From: Pseudomonas sp. DTU_2021_1001937_2_SI_NGA_ILE_001
Lineage (GTDB): Bacteria > Pseudomonadota > Gammaproteobacteria > Pseudomonadales > Pseudomonadaceae
Direction: 5' to 3'
Assembly (NCBI RefSeq): GCF_032463525.1
Contig: NZ_CP135971.1
Location: 992,001-1,056,000 of the forward strand
DNA length: 64,000 nucleotides
In this document: one piece after another, positions 58,301 through 64,000 of the stretch
Layout of the letters: each line of letters opens with the position of its first letter
Numbering within the stretch: position 1 is the first letter of the stretch
Program-made: the position numbers and the translations under genes
Notes under the pieces: model-generated
Databases searched by the model: none
Seen by the model: the letters and a program-made list of their open reading frames with translations, nothing else
What the model was told of the DNA's origin: nothing

Positions 58301-61300
58301 AGCAAGTCGGCCGCGACGACGGCTTCCTGGCCCTGGGCGGTCATTCGCTGCTCACCGTGCAGTTGCAGGCCCGCCTGCTGCAGGAACTGGGCGTGCAGCT
58401 CGACCTGCAGACCCTGTTCGCCCAGCGTTCGCTGCGTGAGCTGGCCACGCGCGTGGACCAGCACATGGGCGAGGCAAACGTCACCGAGCAGCAGGCGATC
58501 GTGCGCATCGCCCGTGAACAGCCGATGCCGCTGTCACTGGCCCAGCAGCGCCTGTGGTTTCTCGACCAGCTCGATCCGGCGGCCAGCCTGGCCTACCACA
58601 TGCCTGCCGCCCTGCATCTGCGTGGCGAGCTGAACGTCGCCGCGCTCAAGCAGGCCCTGGACCGCATCGTCGCCCGCCACGAAAGCCTGCGCGCCCGTTT
58701 CCCGAAGGCTGGCAGCGTGCAGTTCGCTCCGGCCGACTGTGGCTTCAGCCTGGTCGAGCACGACCTGCGCGGTCAGCCGGCAGAGGCCGTGGAGCAGCAG
58801 CGCGCCGAGGAAGCCCGCACGCCGTTCGACCTCGGCCAGGGTCCTCTGGTACGTGGCCGCCTGCTGCGCATCGCCGATGACGAGCACCTGCTGCTGGTGA
58901 CCCAGCACCACATCGTCTCCGATGGCTGGTCGGTGGCGGTGATGATCGGCGAGTTCAACCGCCTGTACGCCGCGTTCTGCCAGGGCCAACCGGACCCATT
59001 GCCGCCGCTGGACCTGCAATACGCCGACTACGCTGCCTGGCAACAGCAGCAGTTGCAGGGCGAACGCCTGCAACACCAGCTGGAGTTCTGGCAGCAACAC
59101 CTACGCGGCGCCCCGGCGCTGCTGGAGCTGCCCGCCGACCGCCCACGCCCCGCCGAACAGAGCTACCGCGGCGCGGCCCTGGCCGTGCAACTGCCCGCCG
59201 AGCTGAGCCAGCGCCTGCGCCAGTTCAGCCAGCAACAGGGCCTGACCCCCTTCATGACCCTGCTGGGGGCCTGGTCGATCCTGCTGTCACGACTGAGCAA
59301 CCAGGCGCAAGTGGTGCTCGGCACGCCGGTAGCCAACCGCACCCGCCAGGAAACCGAGGCGCTGATCGGCTTCTTCGTCAACACCCTGGCCCTGCACCTG
59401 GACCTGTCCGCACACCGCCGCGTCGACGAGCTGCTGGCGCACGTCAAGGCCACCACGCTCGACGCTTACGAGCACCAGGCGGTGCCGTTCGAACAGGTGG
59501 TCGAGGCCCTGCAACCGGAACGCAGCCTGGGTCACAGCCCGCTGTTCCAGGCCATGCTGGTGCTCGGCAACACGCCGCAGGACCAGGCCATCGCCCTGCC
59601 GGGCGTCGAACTGACGCCGCTGACGCCAGAAGCCAGCACCACCCAGTTCGACCTGACCCTGGCGCTGAACGACGATGGCGAGACCTTCAGCGGCCAGTTC
59701 GAATACGCCACCGACCTGTTCGACGCCAGCACCATCGCGCGCTGGCGCGAGCACCTGCTGTGCCTGCTCGATGCCATGCTGGCGGGCGCCGACCAGCCAC
59801 TGGCGACCCTGCCATTGTTGAGCAACGCCCAGCGCCGCCAGCTGCTCAACCGCCTCAATCCGCCCGCCACCGCCTTCGTCGAAAGCCTGTGCGCACAGCA
59901 GGCCTTCGAAGCGCAGGTACGTGCCCGCCCGCAGGCAAAGGCCCTGGAAGCCGACGGCCAGACGCTCAGCTATGCCGAACTCAATGCCCGCGCCAACCGT
60001 GTGGCACACCGCCTGATCGCCCTGGGGGTACGCCCGGATGACCGCGTGGCGCTGCTCGCCGAGCGCAGCCCGGCGATGATCGTCGGCGTGCTGGGCATCC
60101 TCAAGGCCGGTGGCGCCTACGTGCCGCTGGACCCCAACTACCCCGGCGAGCGCCTGCAACACATGCTCGAAGACAGCGCACCGAAGGTGCTGCTGACCCA
60201 GGCGGCATTGGCCCAGCATCTGCCGACGCCAGCACTGGCCCAAGTGACCCTGGAAAGCTGTGACCAGGGCGACAGCCATGACCCGCAGGTCGAAGGGCTG
60301 ACCAGCCGCCACCTGGCCTACGTCATCTATACCTCCGGCTCCACCGGCAAGCCCAAGGGCGTGATGATCGAACACCGCTCGTTGTGCAACCAGATCGCTG
60401 CCCTGCAGGAGCGCTATGGCCTGAACCCGCAGGACCGCGTGCTGCAATTCGCCAGCCTGGCCTTCGACATGTCGGTGGAAGAGATCTTCGGCGCCCTGTT
60501 CAGCGGCGCCACCCTGGTACTGCGCAGCGACGCCTGGATCGCCGGTAGCGCGGCGTTCGCCAGCCTGTGCGAACAACACGCGATCAGCGTGGCCAACCTG
60601 CCCACGGTGTTCTGGCAGCAACTGGCGCGTGACAGTCACGTGCCCATGCCCACCTGCATCCGCCAGCTGATGATCGGCGGCGAAGCGGTAAGCAAGCAGG
60701 CCGTGGCGCAGTGGTTCCAGCGCAGCGGCCATCGCCCGCAATTGTTCAACGCCTATGGCCCGACCGAAGCCACGGTGAATGCCTCGGTGCGCCTGATCCG
60801 CAGCGCCAGCGACGACTTCCGCAGCATCGGCGAACCGCTGCGCAACACCCAGCTGCATGTGCTGGATGCCGCCGGGCAACTGGCGCCGCTGGGCGCGGTC
60901 GGGGAAATCCATATCGGTGGCGTGGGCGTGGCCCGCGGTTATCTGAACCGCGAGGAACTGAGCGCCGAACGCTTCATCGCGGACCCGTTCAGCACCGCCC
61001 CCGATGCACGCCTGTACAAGACCGGCGACCAGGGCCGTTGGTGCGCCGACGGCACCCTGCATTACCTGGGGCGTAACGACGACCAAGTGAAGATCCGCGG
61101 CTTCCGGGTCGAACTGGGCGAAATCGAAAGTGTGCTCGCCAGTTGCCCTGGCGTGCGCGAGGCGGTAGTGGTGGCCAGACCGGCCGAGAGCGGCGGCCAA
61201 CGCCTGATTGCCTACCTGTGCGGCGAACCAGTGGCCATCGAGCGCCTGCGCGAACACCTGCTGGCGCGACTGCCCGAATACATGCTGCCCAGCGCCTGGG

Positions 61301-64000
61301 TGCGTCTGGAAACCCTGCCACTGACCCCCAATGGCAAGCTGGACCGCAAGGCCCTGCCCGCCCCTGGCCAGGAAGCTTTTGCCAGCCGCGCCTACGAGGC
61401 GCCGCGCGGCGCTCTGGAACAGCGCTTGGCGCAGGTGTGGCAGGACGTGCTGGGTGTGGAACAGGTCGGCCGCCACGACCGCTTCTTCGAGCTGGGCGGC
61501 CACTCGCTGCTGGCGGTAAGCCTGATCGACCGGCTGCGCGAACAGGGCCTGCACGCCAGCGTACGCACGGTGTTCAGCACCCCGACCCTGTGGGAAATGG
61601 CGCAGAGCATCAATCGTGCACCGCAAACCGCCTTCAGCGCGCCAGCCAACGGCATTCCAGCCGGCTGCACCGCACTGACCCCGGACATGCTGCCGCTGGT
61701 GCAGATCAGCCAGGAACACTTGGACAAGCTGCTGGCCGACGTGCCCGGTGGCGCCGCCAACGTGCAGGACATCTACCCTCTGGCGCCGTTGCAGCAGGGC
61801 ATGCTGTTCCACCATCTGCTGGGGCACCAGGGTGATGCCTACCTGGTGCGCTCGATGATCGAATTCGACAGCCGCGCGCACCTGCAGGCCTTCACCGCAG
61901 CGCTGCAGCAGGTCATCGACCGCCACGACGTATTGCGTACCGCCGTGCACTGGGCCGGCCAGGCGCAGCCGCTGCAAGTCGTGCAGCGTCAGGCCACGCT
62001 GCCGGTCACCGTCCTGGCCGACCTGGACGGTCTGAGCGCCCGCCAGGCCCTGGAACGGGCCAGCGACCCGCGCAGCCTGCGCCTGAACCTCAACCAGGCG
62101 CCGCTGATGCACGCCTGGAGCGCCGAAGAACCCGACAGCGGGCGCTGCTGGCTGGCCCTGCTGGACCACCACCTGATCAGCGACCACGTTTCGCTGGCCA
62201 TCGTGCTGGAAGAAGTGCAGGCACTGATGCAGGGCCAGGCCAGCGCGCTGCCGGAACCGGTGCCATACCGCGAGTTCATCGCCCATCTGCAAACCTTGCC
62301 GGCTGACAGCCACACCGAGTATTTCCAGCGCCGCCTGGCCGATATCGACACGCCCACCGCGCCATTCGGGCAGCTCGACGTACAGGGCGATGCGGCCAGC
62401 GTACACGAGGCGCACCGGCGCCTGCCGAACGCACTGGCGCAGCGCCTGCGCAGCTGCGCCCGCCAGGCCCAGCTGACCCCGGCAGTGCTTTTCCATGTGG
62501 CCTGGGCGCAGGTGCTGGCGCGCTGCACCGGCCAGCCCGACGTGGTGTTCGGCACCGTGCTGGCCGGCCGTTCGCAGGGTTCGCTGGGCGCCGGTCGTGC
62601 CCTGGGCGTGTTCATCAACACCCTGCCGGTGCGCGTAGCCTTGCAGGGCCGTAGCACCCAGGCGTTGCTGGAAGACACCGCCGCCGACCTGGCCGAACTG
62701 CTGCGCTATGAACAGGCACCGTTGACCCAGGCGCAGCGTTGCAGCGCGGTCGCCGTCCCGCTGCCACTGTTCACCACCCTGCTGAACTACCGCCACCAGA
62801 GCGAAGGCGGCTCGCTGGCCAACGACGGTGCAGTCCTGACCTGGGACGGCGTGCAGGTGCATAGCAACGAAGCGCGCACCAACTACCCGATCGAAGTCGC
62901 GGTGGGTGATGAAGGCACAGGGTTCTCCATCAGCGCCCAGGCCGTGGCGGGCATTGACCCGACACAGGTCGCCCAGTACCTGGAGCAGGCCGTGGCTTCC
63001 CTGGTCGATGCCCTGCAGCATGACCCGGCACGTCCGGCCCAGGCCCTGGAGGTGTTGCCCGACGCCGAGCGCGAGCAACTGCTGCGCGGCTTCAACCACA
63101 CCGCCGAGGATTTCGGCGCGGTTCGCCCGCTGCACCAGCAGTTCGAAGACCAGGCCCGCCAGCAGCCGGACGCCACCGCGCTGGTCCATGAGCAGCAATC
63201 GCTTAGCTACCGCCAGCTCAACCGCCGCGCCAACCACCTGACTCGCCAGTTGCTCGCCCTCGGCGTGCAGCCCGACGACCGCGTGGCGCTGTGCGCCGAG
63301 CGCAGCCTGGAGATGATCGTCGGGGTGCTCGGCGTGCTCAAGGCCGGTGCCGCCTACGTGCCGCTGGACCCGGCCAACCCCGCCGAGCGCATGGCCTTCC
63401 TGCTCGCCGACAGCCAGCCCTGCGCCGTGCTGGCCCAGGCCGCGCTGACGCTGCCGGAGGTCAACGTACCGCGCCTGGCCCTGGATACCGCCGAGTCCCT
63501 GGCCGCTGCCGACGACTCCAGCTACGACAGCAACCCGCAGGTGCCCGCCCTCACCCCGGAGCACCTGGCCTATGTGATCTACACCTCCGGCTCCACCGGC
63601 CAGGCCAAGGGCGTGATGGTCGAGCACCGCTCGCTGTTCAACTTCAGCCAGGTGCTGGCACACACCACCCACAGCCATTGCACGGCTCAGGCGCGGGTGG
63701 CCCTGAATGCCGGCTTCTACTTCGATATGTCGCTCAAGGGCATCTGCCAGCTCGGCGCCGGCCACTGCCTGGTGATCGTGCCGCAGCACCTGCGCGCCAG
63801 CGGCCAGGAGCTGCTGGACTTCCTCGAAGCCGAGCAGATCCAGGCCTTCGACTCCACCCCTTCGCAACTCGACGGCCTGCTCGCCGCCGGGCTGCTGGAG
63901 CGTGAACGCTACAAACCGCGCAGCGTGCTACTGGGTGGCGAGCCGATCAATGCCGCGACCTGGGCACGCCTGCGTGCCTGCCCGAGCATCCACTTCTACA
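55318..64000 (+). CDS. Mycin NRPS (5' part: starter C-Ser, LCL-Orn-like, dual C/E-third A)
   Basis: First 2894 residues of a syringomycin-class synthetase, running off the window. Order: starter C domain (YHHLVTDGIG) for lipidation; A1 with core near residue 621 and pocket DVWHLSLID (Ser); carrier near 1007; an ordinary LCL condensation domain (HHIVSDGWS, about 1196), so Ser stays L; A2 (core about 1671) with pocket DMENMGAVN, close to the Orn/hydroxy-Orn signature DMENLGLIN; carrier about 2058; a dual C/E domain (HHLLGHQGD and HHLISDHVS), so residue 2 is D; A3 (core about 2755) with partial pocket DMKDLG, which I cannot assign. L-Ser then D-Orn matches cormycin/thanamycin-like mycins rather than syringomycin (Ser-Ser-Dab), from memory. 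ATG 55318, weak AGGTG upstream. Long antisense frames here are shadows. Confidence 0.95.
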   Translation, partial: MTDTPRTQDTTFHPLASVQQGIWLDQIAHPGLPYYNIGMSLEIRGKIDVALFEKALEMVANRHDTLRLSFSQEGGLGRQCVLPEVKVKLKLVEFSEADDDAGLAMAYLRDAFRQPFESLTGQLWEAQLVRCGPNRHYWLARYHHLVTDGIGVALIGHAVGTAYNALLAGSEEVPDGHSYLDFVADDQAYLQSSRYERDRQFWQDTFAELPPALLQRRADYRASTQAGQLAPSEQVQCMLPRALYNALGQFAGEHKLSLAHVLISVVAIYFSRTEGVDDLVIGMPVHNRTTAKAKATSGMFSSVSPIRLAVQPEATLLELMQAANAQLRRCYRHQRFPIADLNRLLGLARLGRRQLFEVSLSFESLDGDDQFGGTASRVITMDNGYEQTPMAIFVRDYHPFEDVHLDFNFNTAYFSADQARHFQQRIVAMLEAVLEHAETPVARFPLMSAAEQRCVLEDFNPAPQPYPAQLLVHGLFEEQVRQRPQACALRGDTGPLLSYDQLNRQANRLAHRLIALGAGPDARVAVCLERGPQLVVALLATLKAGAAYVPVDPALPAQRQAYMLDDSAPMALLSTQALADGLPASSAPLMLIDTLDLTSQPDSNPDVAGLTPQHLAYVLYTSGSTGMPKGVMNEHAGVVNRLLWARDYHGVEASERILQKTPFGFDVSVWEFFLPLLAGAELVLARPGGHQQPEYLADLLNQAGVTMLHFVPSMLEVFLQQPGALHFPALRRVLCSGEALPRALQQRFESRLPGVELHNLYGPTEAAIDVTAWQCRPTDAGDSVPIGRPIANIQMYVLDALHQPLPIGVAGELHIGGVGVARGYFNRPDLSAERFVETPLGRLYKTGDLGRWRADGALEYLGRNDFQVKIRGFRIELGEIESALLACEGVREAVVIARNDSHGDSDGTRLVAYLCGAPADASALRAALLERLPEYMVPSAFVVLEQLPLNSNGKLDRRALPAPGAETLASQAYAAPEGDTEQAIAQIWQSLLGVEQVGRDDGFLALGGHSLLTVQLQARLLQELGVQLDLQTLFAQRSLRELATRVDQHMGEANVTEQQAIVRIAREQPMPLSLAQQRLWFLDQLDPAASLAYHMPAALHLRGELNVAALKQALDRIVARHESLRARFPKAGSVQFAPADCGFSLVEHDLRGQPAEAVEQQRAEEARTPFDLGQGPLVRGRLLRIADDEHLLLVTQHHIVSDGWSVAVMIGEFNRLYAAFCQGQPDPLPPLDLQYADYAAWQQQQLQGERLQHQLEFWQQHLRGAPALLELPADRPRPAEQSYRGAALAVQLPAELSQRLRQFSQQQGLTPFMTLLGAWSILLSRLSNQAQVVLGTPVANRTRQETEALIGFFVNTLALHLDLSAHRRVDELLAHVKATTLDAYEHQAVPFEQVVEALQPERSLGHSPLFQAMLVLGNTPQDQAIALPGVELTPLTPEASTTQFDLTLALNDDGETFSGQFEYATDLFDASTIARWREHLLCLLDAMLAGADQPLATLPLLSNAQRRQLLNRLNPPATAFVESLCAQQAFEAQVRARPQAKALEADGQTLSYAELNARANRVAHRLIALGVRPDDRVALLAERSPAMIVGVLGILKAGGAYVPLDPNYPGERLQHMLEDSAPKVLLTQAALAQHLPTPALAQVTLESCDQGDSHDPQVEGLTSRHLAYVIYTSGSTGKPKGVMIEHRSLCNQIAALQERYGLNPQDRVLQFASLAFDMSVEEIFGALFSGATLVLRSDAWIAGSAAFASLCEQHAISVANLPTVFWQQLARDSHVPMPTCIRQLMIGGEAVSKQAVAQWFQRSGHRPQLFNAYGPTEATVNASVRLIRSASDDFRSIGEPLRNTQLHVLDAAGQLAPLGAVGEIHIGGVGVARGYLNREELSAERFIADPFSTAPDARLYKTGDQGRWCADGTLHYLGRNDDQVKIRGFRVELGEIESVLASCPGVREAVVVARPAESGGQRLIAYLCGEPVAIERLREHLLARLPEYMLPSAWVRLETLPLTPNGKLDRKALPAPGQEAFASRAYEAPRGALEQRLAQVWQDVLGVEQVGRHDRFFELGGHSLLAVSLIDRLREQGLHASVRTVFSTPTLWEMAQSINRAPQTAFSAPANGIPAGCTALTPDMLPLVQISQEHLDKLLADVPGGAANVQDIYPLAPLQQGMLFHHLLGHQGDAYLVRSMIEFDSRAHLQAFTAALQQVIDRHDVLRTAVHWAGQAQPLQVVQRQATLPVTVLADLDGLSARQALERASDPRSLRLNLNQAPLMHAWSAEEPDSGRCWLALLDHHLISDHVSLAIVLEEVQALMQGQASALPEPVPYREFIAHLQTLPADSHTEYFQRRLADIDTPTAPFGQLDVQGDAASVHEAHRRLPNALAQRLRSCARQAQLTPAVLFHVAWAQVLARCTGQPDVVFGTVLAGRSQGSLGAGRALGVFINTLPVRVALQGRSTQALLEDTAADLAELLRYEQAPLTQAQRCSAVAVPLPLFTTLLNYRHQSEGGSLANDGAVLTWDGVQVHSNEARTNYPIEVAVGDEGTGFSISAQAVAGIDPTQVAQYLEQAVASLVDALQHDPARPAQALEVLPDAEREQLLRGFNHTAEDFGAVRPLHQQFEDQARQQPDATALVHEQQSLSYRQLNRRANHLTRQLLALGVQPDDRVALCAERSLEMIVGVLGVLKAGAAYVPLDPANPAERMAFLLADSQPCAVLAQAALTLPEVNVPRLALDTAESLAAADDSSYDSNPQVPALTPEHLAYVIYTSGSTGQAKGVMVEHRSLFNFSQVLAHTTHSHCTAQARVALNAGFYFDMSLKGICQLGAGHCLVIVPQHLRASGQELLDFLEAEQIQAFDSTPSQLDGLLAAGLLERERYKPRSVLLGGEPINAATWARLRACPSIHFY

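Noticed and set aside
59287..63867. 1526-residue open frame antisense to the mycin NRPS
   Set aside because: Same codon-bias shadow; the sense strand has unbroken C-A-T domain motifs.
1..64000. CRISPR arrays, tRNA or rRNA genes, insertion sequences, phage genes
   Set aside because: I saw no spaced short repeats, cloverleaf genes, transposase motifs or phage proteins; the only repeats are NRPS modules and REP-type intergenic elements.

Overview
The window is a high-GC Pseudomonas chromosome segment. The intergenic REP sequences (core GCGGCTTTAGCCGC) are of the Pseudomonas putida type, and every biosynthetic gene has its closest recognisable relative in the syr-syp lipopeptide island of plant- and soil-associated pseudomonads. 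Two lipopeptide systems sit side by side: a long linear-type 'peptin' (syringopeptin/corpeptin class) and a short chlorinated 'mycin' (syringomycin/cormycin class). Both assembly lines run off the window ends, so neither product is complete here, and no thioesterase or LuxR regulator (SalA/SyrF type) lies inside the window.

Layout. Positions 1-30909 (minus strand) hold the peptin NRPS: a nine-module, 9598-residue synthetase beginning with a starter condensation domain, then (4-base overlap) the start of a second synthetase with a TubC-type docking domain. A-domain signatures read Thr-Pro-Ala-Ala-Ala-Val-Val-Thr-Gly, with the tenth position probably Val; as I recall, corpeptin begins Dhb-Pro-Ala-Ala-Ala-Val-Val-Dhb-Hse-Val. 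Positions 31145-40827 carry a frameshifted small gene, a LysE exporter, a diaminobutyrate aminotransferase (precursor supply), the SyrD-type ABC exporter, the SyrP-type hydroxylase and the syrB1-syrB2-syrC chlorothreonine cassette. Positions 41407-45764 hold a lower-GC block (LysR regulator, dicarboxylate/amino-acid symporter, tandem Asp/Glu racemase) that looks unrelated to lipopeptide synthesis. Positions 45841-51445 encode a PseABC-like RND pump. Positions 51692-55124 hold a small protein homologous to the SyrC N-terminus, an AspH-family hydroxylase, an MFS transporter and a cupin/JmjC-like protein. From 55318 to the end runs the mycin NRPS (starter C, Ser, LCL, Orn-like, dual C/E, third A domain).

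How it works together. Dat makes diaminobutyrate; SyrB1 loads Thr, SyrB2 chlorinates it on the carrier, and SyrC hands 4-chlorothreonine to the mycin line; SyrP (and perhaps AspH) hydroxylates an Asp residue; SyrD, the RND pump, the MFS protein and LysE are candidate exporters. All but two of the condensation domains visible after the starters are dual condensation/epimerization type or close variants, so the peptide is mostly D; the clear exception is the LCL domain after Ser in the mycin.

Regulation. Nine copies of a 24-base asymmetric element (left half TGTCCCGG, central TT, right half GACAGACA) lie upstream of the lipopeptide genes and none near the racemase/symporter block. The element extends the known 20-base syr-syp box. 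Its right end sits where a -35 hexamer would be, and in most copies a -10-like hexamer begins 18 bases further on. The orientation of one copy pointed to a small gene at 31145 that is otherwise easy to miss.
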